DNA of 64,000 bases from CAKZLS01 sp963771545 (GCA_963771545.1 CAVYTX010000002.1:1488001-1552000); one strand, 5' to 3'; numbered from the stretch's first letter, positions 38,210 to 47,316 are shown. The notes: generated by a model from the letters alone, not told the origin. Numbers and translations are program-made.

Positions 38210-38392
38210 ATGGCAAAGCCACCAATGTCCGATGACCCCGCCGAAGGCGGCTCGAAGACCGACGATCGCCGCGCCCGCCAGGCGGCGGCGTTGCGCGAAA
38301 ACCTGCGTAAACGCAAGCAACAGACCCGCGCCAGAGCGGACACCAAGCCCGGCGACCGGAATGACGACGACCGAGAGCCGAAACCTCGATGA
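38210..38392 (+). CDS. Small conserved Arg/Lys-rich protein upstream of murA
   Basis: 60 residues (54 if the second ATG at 38225 is used). The central basic helix RRARQAAALRENLRKRKQQT, flanked by acidic, disordered ends, resembles short proteins encoded just before murA in other alphaproteobacteria. No function is known to me. Composition and position support a real gene; the highly charged sequence suggests nucleic-acid or ribosome contact, but that is speculation. The 176 bases between it and murA hold nothing I recognise. Confidence 0.55.
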   Translation: MAKPPMSDDPAEGGSKTDDRRARQAAALRENLRKRKQQTRARADTKPGDRNDDDREPKPR

Positions 38393-38568
38393 CCACCCAT
38401 CGGCGGTGCTCGCCCTTGTGGTTGGACGCGGCATGCCGTAAAACCGCGCGTCATCGAAATATAGCCGACCGGCCGGATCATCCGGCCCTTCGAACCATAG
38501 GAACCCGCGCGCGGCGAGCACCCGGACGGATCCGCCCGCCTTCGCGCCCTGATCGTCGAGACCGATTG

Positions 38569-39867
38569 ATGGACCGAATCCGCATCCGCGGCCGCACTCC
38601 CCTTTCCGGCGTCATCCCCATCAGCGGCGCCAAGAACGCCGCCCTGCCGCTGATGGCCGCCAGCCTGCTCACCGACGAGCCGCTGGTGTTGTCCAACCTG
38701 CCGCGCCTCATGGACATCTCGACCATGGTGAACCTGCTATCGGAGCTGGGGGTGGAAATCAACGTCAGCGCCGAGGTGGCCCAGCCCCGCCCCCATCCTC
38801 ACGCCACCGGCCGGGTGATCGAGCTGACCGCCCATTCCATTCGCGACTCGGTGGCGCCCTATGACCTGGTGCGCAAGATGCGGGCCTCGGTGGTGGTGTT
38901 GGGGCCGCTGCTGGCGCGCTGCGGCCGCGCCCGCGTGTCGCTGCCGGGGGGGTGCGCCATCGGCACGCGCCCGGTGGACCTTCACCTCAAGGCCCTGGCG
39001 CAACTGGGCGCCGAGATCGACCTGCGCGAAGGCTATATCGAGGCGCGCGCGCCCGAGGGATTGACCGGCGCCCATGTCACCTTTCCGGCCGTCACCGTCG
39101 GCGGCACCGAGAATCTGTTGATGGCGGCCACCCTCGCCAAGGGCGAGACGGTGCTGGCCAACGCTGCCCGCGAGCCGGAGGTCACCGACCTGGCGCACTG
39201 TCTCGTCGCCATGGGCGCGGACATCGACGGCGTCGGCACCGACACCCTTACGATCCAGGGCCGCGAGCGGCTGCGCAGCGCCCTTTACACCATCCTGCCC
39301 GATCGCATCGAGACCGCCACCTACGCCGTGGCCGCGATGATGACCGGCGGCGACGTGGAGTTGCTGGGCGCGCGGCGGGATTTGATCGAGTCGGTCGTCG
39401 ATACGCTGACGGCGGCCGGCGGCGAGGTCAGCGAGACCCCGGACGGTCTGCGGGTGGCCCGGCGCAACGGTCCGCTCAGGGGCGTCGACGTCATGACCGA
39501 ACCGTACCCGGGCTTTCCCACCGACATGCAGGCGCAGATGATGGCGCTGATGACGGCGGCCGAGGGCGCCGCCATGATCACCGAGACGGTGTTCGAGAAC
39601 CGGTTCATGCACGTGCCCGAGCTCTGCCGCATGGGCGCCGATATCAATGTCCACGGGGCCTCGGCCATCGTCCGCGGCGTGCCCCATCTGTCGGGGGCGC
39701 CGGTCATGGCCACCGACCTCAGGGCCTCGGTATCGCTGGTTCTCGCCGGGCTGGCCGCCGAGGGCGAGACCACGATCAACCGCGTCTACCACTTGGATCG
39801 CGGCTATGAACGGCTGGAGGAGAAGCTGGCCGCTTGTGGCGCCGACATCGAGCGCGTCAAGGACTGA
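38569..39867 (+). CDS. murA: UDP-N-acetylglucosamine 1-carboxyvinyltransferase
   Basis: 432 residues from the ATG at 38569; the frame is open upstream, but MDRIRIRGRTPLSG aligns with normal MurA starts. It transfers enolpyruvate from PEP to UDP-GlcNAc, the first committed step of peptidoglycan synthesis, in the cytosol. PISGAKNAALPLMAASLL at the N-terminus binds substrate, and the catalytic cysteine lies in LPGGCAIGTRPVDLHL (fosfomycin target). DRIETATYAVAAMMTGG and RASVSLVLAGLAAEG are other conserved blocks. All key residues are present. hisG follows after 19 bases. Confidence 0.97.
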   Translation: MDRIRIRGRTPLSGVIPISGAKNAALPLMAASLLTDEPLVLSNLPRLMDISTMVNLLSELGVEINVSAEVAQPRPHPHATGRVIELTAHSIRDSVAPYDLVRKMRASVVVLGPLLARCGRARVSLPGGCAIGTRPVDLHLKALAQLGAEIDLREGYIEARAPEGLTGAHVTFPAVTVGGTENLLMAATLAKGETVLANAAREPEVTDLAHCLVAMGADIDGVGTDTLTIQGRERLRSALYTILPDRIETATYAVAAMMTGGDVELLGARRDLIESVVDTLTAAGGEVSETPDGLRVARRNGPLRGVDVMTEPYPGFPTDMQAQMMALMTAAEGAAMITETVFENRFMHVPELCRMGADINVHGASAIVRGVPHLSGAPVMATDLRASVSLVLAGLAAEGETTINRVYHLDRGYERLEEKLAACGADIERVKD

Positions 39868-39886
39868 ACCCGCGAAGAGAAGGCAT

Positions 39887-40552
39887 GTGGTCAACCGGAA
39901 ACTCGTTCTCGCCCTGCCCAAGGGGCGCATTCTCACCGAAGTGATGCCGCTGGTGCGGCGCGCCGGCATCGAGCCCGAACCGGCGTTCGACGACTCCGAT
40001 AGCCGCCAGCTGCGGTTCGCCACCAACGTGCCCGAGATGGACATCATCCGCGTGCGCAGCTTCGACGTGGCCACCTTCGTGGCGTTCGGCGCCGCTCACC
40101 TGGGCGTCGCCGGCAACGACGTGCTGCTGGAATTCGACTATCCGGAACTCTACGCCCCGCTCGACCTGAACGTGGGGTATTGCCGCATGTCCGTCGCCGA
40201 ACCGGTGGAATTGCTCGAAGAAGACGACCCCAGCTCGTGGAGCCACGTCCGCATCGCCACCAAATATCCGAAGATCACCCAACGCCATTTCGCGAGCCGC
40301 GGCGTCCAGGCGGAGTGCATTCACCTCAACGGCGCCATCGAGCTGGCCCCGGCCATGGGATTGTGCCGCCGCATCGTCGACCTGGTCTCGACGGGCGACA
40401 CGCTCAGGGCCAACGGCCTGACCGAGATCGAGACCATCGTCGAGGTCACCTCGCGCCTCGCGGTCAACCGCACCGCCTGGAAGACCCGACCCGACGAGAT
40501 CACCCACTGGATCGACCGCTTCCGGGAGGCTCTCCATGCCGCTCAGGCTTGA
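39887..40552 (+). CDS. hisG: ATP phosphoribosyltransferase, short form
   Basis: 221 residues from a GTG at 39887; the ORF is open upstream over murA only as a shadow. LVLALPKGRILTEVMPL is the usual N-terminus, and the PRPP-binding loop region is LVSTGDTLRANGL, followed by EVTSRLAVNRTAWK. It performs the first step of histidine synthesis (ATP plus PRPP). The length fits the short HisG form that needs the HisZ regulatory subunit and lacks the C-terminal ACT-like domain; hisZ is not in the window. The gene overlaps hisD by 17 bases, indicating coupled translation. Confidence 0.95.
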   Translation: MVNRKLVLALPKGRILTEVMPLVRRAGIEPEPAFDDSDSRQLRFATNVPEMDIIRVRSFDVATFVAFGAAHLGVAGNDVLLEFDYPELYAPLDLNVGYCRMSVAEPVELLEEDDPSSWSHVRIATKYPKITQRHFASRGVQAECIHLNGAIELAPAMGLCRRIVDLVSTGDTLRANGLTEIETIVEVTSRLAVNRTAWKTRPDEITHWIDRFREALHAAQA

Positions 40553-41840
40553 TATCCGCGACGCGGCCTTCGAGGACGGCTTCACGGCCATGCTCGCGGC
40601 CAAGCGCGAAAGCGCGCCGGACGTGGACGAAGCCGTCGCGGCAATCCTCGCCGACGTCCGGGCGCGCGGCGACGCCGCCGTCCTCGAATATACCCGCCGC
40701 TTCGATGACCTCGATTTGACGCCCGAAACCATGCGCGTTCCCGTGGACGCGCTGGAACGCGCCGTCCGGGACTGCGCCGCCGATGCCGTTTCGGCGTTGC
40801 AACTGGCGGCCGACCGGATCAACGATTTCCATGCCCGCCAGATCCCCGAGGACCTGGACTACACCGACAAGGACGGGCTCCGGCTCGGCTATCGCTGGAC
40901 CCCCATTTCCGCCGCCGGCCTGTACGTGCCGGGCGGCACCGCCGCCTATCCGTCGTCGGTGCTGATGAACGCCGTGCCGGCCCGGGTGGCCGGGGTGAAG
41001 CGGCTGGTCATGGTGGTTCCGGCGCCACGCGGACAGCTCAATCCGCTGGTGCTGACCGCCGCCCATATCGCCGGCGTCACCGAGGTCTATCGCATCGGCG
41101 GCGCGCAAGCCATCGGCGCGCTCGCCTACGGCACGGAAACGATCGCGCCCGTGGACAAGATCGTCGGCCCCGGCAACGCCTATGTGGCGGCGGCCAAGCG
41201 CCGCGTGTTCGGAACCGTCGGCATCGACATGATCGCCGGTCCCTCGGAAGTATTGATCGTCGCCGACGCCCGCAACGACCCGTCGTGGATCGCCGCCGAC
41301 CTGCTCGCCCAAGCCGAGCACGACACCGCCGCCCAGTCCATCCTGATCACCGACGACGCCGCCTTCGCCGACGCCTGCTGCGCCGCCGTGGACGGCCATT
41401 TGAAAACCCTGAAGCGGGCCGAAATCGCCGCCGCGAGCTGGTCCGCCAATGGCTGTGTCATCGTCGTCGAGCACCTGGACCAGGCCCCCGCGCTGGTTGA
41501 CCGGGTGGCGCCCGAACACCTGGAACTGGCGCTCGACGACGCCGACGGATTCTCCCGCAAGGTGCGGCACGCCGGCGCCATCTTCCTCGGCCGTTACGCC
41601 CCGGAAGCGCTCGGCGACTACATCGCCGGTCCCAATCACGTGCTCCCCACGGGGCGCAGCGCCCGCTTCTCCTCGGGCCTCGGCGTTCTCGACTTCCTCA
41701 AACGCACCACCTTCGTCGGCGGCGGCGCCGAAGCCCTCGCCGCCGTCGGTCCGGCCGCCATCGCGCTGGCCGACGCCGAGGGCCTCGAGGCGCACGCGCG
41801 TTCCGTGGCCATCCGCATGAACCGCCCGCCGAAATTCTGA
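40536..41840 (+). CDS. hisD: Histidinol dehydrogenase
   Basis: 434 residues. It carries out the last two NAD-dependent oxidations from histidinol to histidine with a catalytic Zn. LYVPGGTAAYPSSVLMNAVP and IGGAQAIGALAYGTETI are family hallmarks; KIVGPGNAYVAAAKRRVFG, IDMIAGPSEVLIVAD and LLAQAEHDTAAQSILIT carry zinc and catalytic residues (including the EHD block). VAPEHLELALDDAD supplies the conserved His/Glu pair. The last 72 bases recur at 47751 after the accessory segment. Confidence 0.97.
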   Translation: MPLRLDIRDAAFEDGFTAMLAAKRESAPDVDEAVAAILADVRARGDAAVLEYTRRFDDLDLTPETMRVPVDALERAVRDCAADAVSALQLAADRINDFHARQIPEDLDYTDKDGLRLGYRWTPISAAGLYVPGGTAAYPSSVLMNAVPARVAGVKRLVMVVPAPRGQLNPLVLTAAHIAGVTEVYRIGGAQAIGALAYGTETIAPVDKIVGPGNAYVAAAKRRVFGTVGIDMIAGPSEVLIVADARNDPSWIAADLLAQAEHDTAAQSILITDDAAFADACCAAVDGHLKTLKRAEIAAASWSANGCVIVVEHLDQAPALVDRVAPEHLELALDDADGFSRKVRHAGAIFLGRYAPEALGDYIAGPNHVLPTGRSARFSSGLGVLDFLKRTTFVGGGAEALAAVGPAAIALADAEGLEAHARSVAIRMNRPPKF

Positions 41841-41877
41841 CAGGTTCGCGTAAACACCATCGCGCACGGCTCGGTAA

Positions 41878-42926
41878 GAGCGCATCCGGTTTAGACGGAA
41901 TAGCCTGCATTTGGGAGATAGTTTCTGCATTCGGAGGGCGGGTACTCATTGAGGGCGTTTCCGATGGCCTTCCAAAGATCGTCGACGGTTCTGGCGCCAA
42001 GCTTTCGCAGGATTGACTTGAGCTTGGCGAAGACCTGTTCGATGGGATTGAAGTCGGGGCTATAGGGCGGGAGGTAGAGCGGGGTCGCGCCGACCGCCTC
42101 GATGGCCTCGCGGACGTCGGCAACCTTGTGGGACCCGAGGTTGTCCATGATGACGATGTCGCCCTTGGCGAGGGTCGGGACCAGAGCTTGCTCGACCCAG
42201 GCGAGGAAGCGCGCACCATTGATGGACCCATCGAAGACGCAGGGTGCGGTCATCCTGTCGTGGCGCAGGGCGGCAAGGAATGTGGTTGTCCTCCAATGGC
42301 CATGGGGAATGGCCGAGCGCACCCGCTCACCGCGCGGTGCCCGCCCATGGCGCCGGGCCATGTTGGTGCGTGCCCAGGTCTCATCAAGAAAGACCAATCG
42401 TTCGGCCGTCATCCCGGGCTGCTGGTTGCGCCAGATGGCTCGCGCCGCGGCAACGTCAGGGCGCTCTTGCTCGGCGGCGTGAGCGGTCTTTTTTTTCGCG
42501 TCAACCCCTGAGCCAGGAGAAAGTCGCCCAGCGTCGAGCGCTTCGCCTCGATCCCTTCGGCGGCAAGGGCGGTACGCAACTCGTCGATGGTGATGTCGCA
42601 GGTCTCGGCCACCAAAGCCCGGATACGATCGGCATGGGGAGCCAGTTTCGGCTTCTTCCAGCCGCCGTACTTGTCGGCTTTGATCGTTCCCCGCCGCCGC
42701 CAGCGCTGCATCAACTTGACAACGAAGCTGATGCTCACACCAAACTGCTTTGCCGCCGAATTCCGCGACGTCCCCAACTCAACAGCGCCAACAACACGCT
42801 CACGAAGGTCTTCCGAATAAGGTCGTACCATCCAGGGATGGCCTCCTCTATCCCAGCCCTTAGCTTGAATCACTTTCCGCGGCCTTTGGGAATCCCATTT
42901 CGATTCTATCTGACACGGATCTGCTC
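41878..42926 (-). mobile_element. IS630-family insertion sequence
   Basis: About 1.05 kb. The ends are imperfect inverted repeats: GAGCGCATCCGGTTTAGACG on the left (41878) and, read on the other strand, GAGCAGATCCGTGTCAGATA on the right (ending at 42926). TA lies just outside the right end and one base away on the left, fitting the TA target of this family. It sits 38 bases after the hisD stop and 20 bases before the end of the 754-residue gene. Confidence 0.75.
41891..42831 (-). CDS. IS630-family transposase, made by -1 frameshifting at A8
   Basis: Two overlapping frames. The first (42831 start) opens with MVRPYSEDLRERVVGAVELG, a helix-turn-helix region. At a run of eight A on the coding strand (42489-42496) a -1 slip leads into the second frame, which continues KKTAHAAEQERPDVAAARAI and then the DDE domain: LVFLDETWARTN, IVIMDNLGSHK and SPDFNPIEQVFAKLK. 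Without slippage the first frame ends at 42409. A8 slippage is usual for IS630 elements. The fused protein is about 313 residues and looks intact. Confidence 0.85.
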
Positions 42927-42946
42927 TAGGTTCATTGGTCCCCCGC

Positions 42947-45214
42947 TCATGCGTCACCTTCGCCGCCGCAGTCGGGACAAGGCGTTGCGAGCGCGAACGC
43001 CGCATTGTCGGCCGAGTTGTATCCGGTGAGCGTGCCGTAACCATTGGTCGCCGTCGCCATGACGTCGAGACGCTCCGAAAACGCGGCGTTGGAACAGGTG
43101 CCGAGCAGCGTCGAGATGACGACGTCCTTCGAATACGTGAAAGCGCCGATCTTGATGAAGCCGTTACTCCCCGCGTCGCCCACGGTTCCCGAAGTGCTTG
43201 CTCCCGGGATGACCGGGCCGGGTCCGCGGGTGGTGACGAACGAGTACGTCGCGAAGTCGTTCGGATGCCGAGCGATGAAGGACAGCGCCGCGGTGTCCGA
43301 CGGCGAACTGTAGTTGTGGAACCCGCAGACCGGGTCGGGCGTGACGGTTCCGCCTACCGGGAGAATCTCGGCAGCGCAGCGGTTGTTGTCCACGCGCACC
43401 ACCACGCGGAAACCGATCGTGTTGCCGCCCACGAGGATGCGGTTGTATGCGGGCGCGGGCGACGTCGTGACCGTGCCTGTGCCGAACGGCGCGTCCTGGT
43501 CGGTGATGCGTAGGTCGATCCCCTTGGCCGTCCAGTCGACGAGAGCACCGGCCGCGTCGAAGAGCTCGAGCTTGAGCTCGTACCGCCCCGCTGCAAGATC
43601 GTCGGGCCACGGCGGACCGCCCACCGGCGCGCCCGCGAGGGACGCCGTGTCGAAGTACGCGGTTGCGAGGTCGATGTTCTCGTTAAGCACGACCCACTCG
43701 TTGCCCACGGGCGGCAGCAACGGGCGGATGCGGAACAGGTTCGGCACGGGGGCGGCGCCAGGGCCGGACGTCGGCATCGGGCCCATGAGGTCCGATGGGT
43801 AGCTCGTTCCGTCCTTGTAGTGCCGGTAGACGTCGCGCGTCATAACGGACCACACGTTGGTCGGTACCGAGCTCGGGTCGACAGTCGTGGTGACGCCATC
43901 GGGACCGCTGAGGCGGCGATACGACCAGCGGTAGTACGGGATCCCCTTCACGCCGATGAGCTCGGTGCGGCTGAAATCGACGCGCGGCTCGAGCGTTGCG
44001 CCGAACGGCTCGTTCGCATTGGTGAGGCCCTCCGTGCCCGCCGTCTGCACCTCGCGCACCGCGACGTTGCGTCCGATCGACAACACCACGACCTGACACC
44101 CGGGCAGGTCCGGCTCATCCTCGCAGCCCGGCACGCGCGGGTCTGTGATGCGGATTGTGACCTCGGTTCCGCACACGTAGTCCCAGTACGTGTTGCACGC
44201 GATGCGCGGGCGGTGGACGGTTTCGAAACCGCCGCCGAGATCGTACTCGACCCAGAAGTAGAGGTCGGGGTGATCGCCGCCGCAGGGATAGAGGATGATC
44301 GTCTCGAAGCGGCCGTGTGCGTCGGTCGTGATCACCGCGATCTCGTCGCAGCGGAACAGCCACCACCAATGGGGCCAGTGGCAGAACCACGGCAGCAGGA
44401 GCTTCCAGTTCTCGACGAGCGCGTTGCGCACGATGAGCGACGACGCGCTGCGAAGCCCCGAATGGAGCTCCGGCGCCAACGCGATGGCTTCGCGCGGTGG
44501 CAGCGGTTGCGGGTTTAGCGCGACGCGCTCGCCCGGCGGCAGCGGCTGCGGGTTTAGCGCGACGCGCTCGCCCGGCGGCAGCGGCTGCGGGTTGAGACTC
44601 ACGCGTGAAGCCGCATCGTCGGCGAAGCGCAAGGCCGAGCGCGCTGCGCGTTGCATGAAGGGTCCCGGATCCGGCCCGGGTCCCGGCCGCGGGATGGGCG
44701 GATTGCGTACGACCTCAAGGAGATCGTCGCGAAGGCGGAAGATGTCCGCGTCCGGGAGCTTCAAAATCCACAGTGGGATACGATCGACTTCGCAGATGTG
44801 CACCCGCGCGTTGCACACGGCGCGGTTGTCGCTGTAGCGCACCACCTTGCCGTGCACCCAGCAGAAACAGAACGGCCACACGTCGATGATGTTGCCGGGC
44901 ACCTCGATGCGATCGATCAGCGGGCCGCCCGCCTGCAGCACTGGCTCGTATGCGCCGAGGCGCTGCAACTGCGCGGCCGTGAGCCCCTGGGTGTCGATCC
45001 TCGCGTCGATGGGGGCCACGAACACTCGCGCGCGGCCGATGGCAACGGGCGGCAGCGGCAGCTCGACCTTGCCGTCACGGACCTCCGCGCGGTGAACAAG
45101 CTGCCCGCGCGCGTCGAACACGTATGCCGCGAGAGGATGCTTGAAATCGGGGCGTTGCGCGGTAGAAATTTGGAGCTTTACGCGCTTTTCGACGTCCTGG
45201 GGTTGCGTTGCCAT
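42947..45214 (-). CDS. Large unknown protein with LNPQPLPP tandem repeats
   Basis: 755 residues with no signal peptide or membrane helix that I can see, and no family I can name. The first 100 residues are strand-rich. A Pro/Gly linker (PRPGPGPDPGP, near residue 180) leads to three repeats of LNPQPLPP in a 13-residue unit (residues about 206-243). Trp/Cys-rich sequence follows (LLLPWFCHWPHWWWLFRC), then TTDAHGRFETIILYPCGG, which looks like a carboxypeptidase-regulatory/transthyretin-like fold. The last 350 residues are beta-rich with paired Cys. A structural or exported protein is likely. Whether it serves the eCIS 9 kb away is unknown. Confidence 0.6.
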   Translation of the reverse strand: MATQPQDVEKRVKLQISTAQRPDFKHPLAAYVFDARGQLVHRAEVRDGKVELPLPPVAIGRARVFVAPIDARIDTQGLTAAQLQRLGAYEPVLQAGGPLIDRIEVPGNIIDVWPFCFCWVHGKVVRYSDNRAVCNARVHICEVDRIPLWILKLPDADIFRLRDDLLEVVRNPPIPRPGPGPDPGPFMQRAARSALRFADDAASRVSLNPQPLPPGERVALNPQPLPPGERVALNPQPLPPREAIALAPELHSGLRSASSLIVRNALVENWKLLLPWFCHWPHWWWLFRCDEIAVITTDAHGRFETIILYPCGGDHPDLYFWVEYDLGGGFETVHRPRIACNTYWDYVCGTEVTIRITDPRVPGCEDEPDLPGCQVVVLSIGRNVAVREVQTAGTEGLTNANEPFGATLEPRVDFSRTELIGVKGIPYYRWSYRRLSGPDGVTTTVDPSSVPTNVWSVMTRDVYRHYKDGTSYPSDLMGPMPTSGPGAAPVPNLFRIRPLLPPVGNEWVVLNENIDLATAYFDTASLAGAPVGGPPWPDDLAAGRYELKLELFDAAGALVDWTAKGIDLRITDQDAPFGTGTVTTSPAPAYNRILVGGNTIGFRVVVRVDNNRCAAEILPVGGTVTPDPVCGFHNYSSPSDTAALSFIARHPNDFATYSFVTTRGPGPVIPGASTSGTVGDAGSNGFIKIGAFTYSKDVVISTLLGTCSNAAFSERLDVMATATNGYGTLTGYNSADNAAFALATPCPDCGGEGDA
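44499..44597. repeat. 39-bp tandem repeat inside the LNPQPLPP gene
   Basis: Two full 39-base units (44499-44537, 44538-44576), nearly identical, and a partial third. They code for the LNPQPLPPGERVA unit on the minus strand. Near identity at DNA level points to recent expansion, so copy number may differ between strains. Confidence 0.85.
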
Positions 45215-45666
45215 GGTGAGCTCCAGCGGGAAACGAGAGGTGACGCGGCGTGGAAGTATGGAAATACTAAGAACAATCGCACGCCGCCTTTAAGGTTTAA
45301 CTACAAGGCAAACTTTCCGCAAACAATCACGGCCTCACGTGAGGCGTATAACTAGCGTCGCACGGCTACAATTTAGTGAGTTATGGAAAATCATAGTGAA
45401 GAGAAATAAGAAGTCGCGAATGTTACGGGTGACCCAACGCCTTCTACATCGTAATTTGCTGTCCGATACGCTCCGGAATGCAACTAGGCTAAATACTCCA
45501 ACGACTATTTTGCATCTTACACGGCGTTTCGAATTGGCAATAGTCGGGAGATGTACCTAGTGGAATCTACTCAGTCGACATTCCTCAGTCTGACTCAAAA
45601 AGAAGCGTATGACATCAAGCTCTTTCAAGGCGGCGGTGTTCTGAGCCGCCCAACGTGGAGGCAACC
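45215..45666. other. AT-richer intergenic stretch, no gene seen
   Basis: 452 bases between the 754-residue gene and the glycosidase remnant. Composition is clearly lower in GC than the flanks. A 12-bp palindrome, CCTCACGTGAGG, lies at about 45331. Short ORFs here lack ribosome sites and look random. The promoter of the minus-strand gene should be in its first part. Confidence 0.5.
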
Positions 45667-45963
45667 ATGACCCAGCCCGCTTACCCCAGCCTGTTCCAAG
45701 TCAGCACCCGCGCCTAGCTGACCGAGCTCTCCGCCAGTCTCGGGCGGCCCGCCACCCTCGACGACATCCCCGATGCGGCGCTCGATCGGATCGCCCAAAG
45801 CGAGTTCGATTGGCTGTGGCCGCTCGGCGTCTGGCAGACGGGCGCCAATGGCCGCGAGGTTTCGCGTTCGCGGTCCGAATGGCGAAGGGAGTACCGGGAG
45901 ACCCTGCCGGATCTGACCGACGCCGACTTCTGCGGCTCCTGCTTCGCCATCACCGCCTACCTG
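45667..45963 (+). pseudogene. N-terminal remnant of an alpha-amylase-family glycosidase
   Basis: From ATG 45667 the frame reads MTQPAYPSLFQVSTRA, then an amber stop where a Trp is expected, then LTELSASLGRPATLDDIPDA, FDWLWPLGVWQTGANGREVS, RSEWRREYRETLPDLTDADF and CGSCFAITAY. This is the conserved start of a GH13-type glycosidase family (usually N-T-R-V-W-L-T-E-L). Homology ends at 45963, where a 33-bp tandem repeat and IS110 DNA begin. The gene is doubly dead: a nonsense change and loss of the whole barrel. Confidence 0.75.
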
Positions 45964-46029
45964 TGTAACGAAGGGTTCAGAATCGATTGGTTTGGTTGTA
46001 ACGACGGGGTAAGAATTGATTGGTTGGGT
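45964..46029. repeat. 33-bp tandem direct repeat next to IS110
   Basis: Two adjacent 33-base units, the first starting TGTAACGAAGGGTTCAGAAT and the second TGTAACGACGGGGTAAGAAT, about 85 percent identical by eye. They lie between the glycosidase remnant and the 3' end of the IS110 transposase, so they may be part of the IS110 end or its target. Confidence 0.7.
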
Positions 46030-46049
46030 AGCATTGCTCCACGGCGTCA

Positions 46050-47006
46050 TCAACTCAGATGTTCGATTGGCTGGAATTGAGCGTCGCGGACTTTTGCGTT
46101 GATGATGGTGATCAGTTTTCGAGCGACGGCGATGATGGCGACGAGAGGTTTTTTGCCGGCCTCTACGAGCCTGAAATAGAAGGTTCTGAGCTCGGGATGG
46201 TGTTGGCGGGCGGACATGGCGGCCATGAACAGGACGGCTCGCAGATCGCGGCGTCCTCCCCTGACGTTTCGATAGCCGTCGGCCTTACCGCTTTGCCGGG
46301 GATGGGGGGCGAGGCCCACCAGGGCGGCGGCTTGACGCCGGGAGACCTGTCCCAGTTCAGGCATGAGAGCGACCAGCATGATGGCGGTCACCGGTCCGCA
46401 CCCCGGAATGTGCTGGATCAGTTTGACGATGCGGCGGAGCTGATCATCGGCGTTCACCTGTGCCGCGATATCGGATTCCACGGCCTCGATGTGGCGTTCG
46501 AAGCTCTCGATCAGGCGGCGGATGTGGCGCTTATCGACGCCGGAGCCCGGAGCCGCCAGGCGCCGGGCGTAGTTCGCGCGGTCGGCCACCAAATCGGCGC
46601 GCAGACGCACCAGCTGGCGGAGCGCCTCATGGGTCTTGGCCGGCGGCCGCCAGAGCGGCAGCTCTGCCCGGCGCTCGAGGCCATAGCGCGTCAGCCCGTG
46701 AGCATCCAGGTTATCGGTCTTGCCATGGCTGCGCAGGGAACGCAGGTAGGCGCTGGTCTTGCGCGGGTCGCCGCGATGGGCGGGCAGTCCCAGGGCGGCG
46801 GTCGCGGTCAGCAACGCGGTTTCATAGCCGCCGGTGGCTTCGCAGACCACGAAGGTGTCGCGCTCAAACTGGCCGAGGACGCGGGTCAGGGCCTTGAGTG
46901 TGTTGTCGACCGACTGGGTCGTGGCGGTCAGGCTGTCGTAGATGACGATGGTGTCCTTGCCGACATCGCAACCGAGCACGCGCGGACAGGTGGCATTTTC
47001 GGTCAT
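46050..47006 (-). CDS. IS110-family transposase (DEDD recombinase)
   Basis: 318 residues from the ATG at 47006; the frame is open to 47171, but MTENATCPRVLGCDVGKDT fits the family start. The RuvC-like DEDD residues are in CDVGKDT, VVCEATGGYE and KTDNLDAHGL. The C-terminal Tnp domain holds IQHIPGCGPVTAIMLVALMP and LVGLAPHPRQSG, close to the catalytic serine. IS110 enzymes have no inverted repeats; in related elements they use a bridge RNA from the non-coding end. The upstream stretch 47007-47200 is where such an RNA would be expected. Confidence 0.9.
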   Translation of the reverse strand: MTENATCPRVLGCDVGKDTIVIYDSLTATTQSVDNTLKALTRVLGQFERDTFVVCEATGGYETALLTATAALGLPAHRGDPRKTSAYLRSLRSHGKTDNLDAHGLTRYGLERRAELPLWRPPAKTHEALRQLVRLRADLVADRANYARRLAAPGSGVDKRHIRRLIESFERHIEAVESDIAAQVNADDQLRRIVKLIQHIPGCGPVTAIMLVALMPELGQVSRRQAAALVGLAPHPRQSGKADGYRNVRGGRRDLRAVLFMAAMSARQHHPELRTFYFRLVEAGKKPLVAIIAVARKLITIINAKVRDAQFQPIEHLS

Positions 47007-47147
47007 CAAGCGGTATCCTCGTTCATGCTTATGATTGTCTGCGGGCGGTAAACCCAAGCAACTCATCAAGCGGTTAACGGGAGCGGAGCGGCGGCCCTGA
47101 TGACGGCGGGCGTCATAGCCCCATCGCGAGACGGCCAGCCGATCCGC

Positions 47148-47179
47148 GCCGGGCGGTGGGTGGCCACCCACCGCCCGGC
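47148..47179. repeat. Perfect 32-bp palindrome
   Basis: The half-site GCCGGGCGGTGGGTGG is followed immediately by its exact reverse complement, with no spacer. It lies about 140 bases upstream of the IS110 transposase start. It could be a cruciform site, the stem of an IS110-derived RNA or a protein-binding palindrome. There is no U-tract, so it is unlikely to be a terminator. Confidence 0.85.
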
Positions 47180-47228
47180 ATCCCGACTATGCCAGGACCG
47201 TCCAGATATACGCTATCTCCAACAGACA

Positions 47229-47316
47229 ATCGCGAGGCACGGAGCAACGAAGCGATCCAGGGATGTGCACAATGGTGCCGGCGGTTCTGGATTGCCGCGC
47301 TTCGCTCGCAAAGACG
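47229..47316. repeat. Intergenic palindromic repeat of the GCGAAGCGA...TGGATTG type
   Basis: GAGGCACGGAGCAACGAAGC followed by GATCCAGGGA, then about 32 bases later TTCTGGATTGCCGCGCTTCG with CTCGC. The two halves are imperfect inverted copies. Such CTGGATTG/CTTCGCTCGCAA palindromes are widely scattered between genes in alphaproteobacteria. No gene is seen here. Confidence 0.5.

Noticed and set aside
39887..40552. hisG as a truncated gene because it is only 221 residues
   Set aside because: The length is normal for the short HisG form that works with HisZ, and both ends align with the family.
41891..42412. The second IS630 frame as an independent broken gene
   Set aside because: The A8 run at 42489-42496 restores a continuous transposase by a -1 slip, normal for this family.
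45339..45560. A 73-codon plus-strand frame in the AT-richer gap
   Set aside because: No ribosome site, random-looking composition, no recognisable domain.
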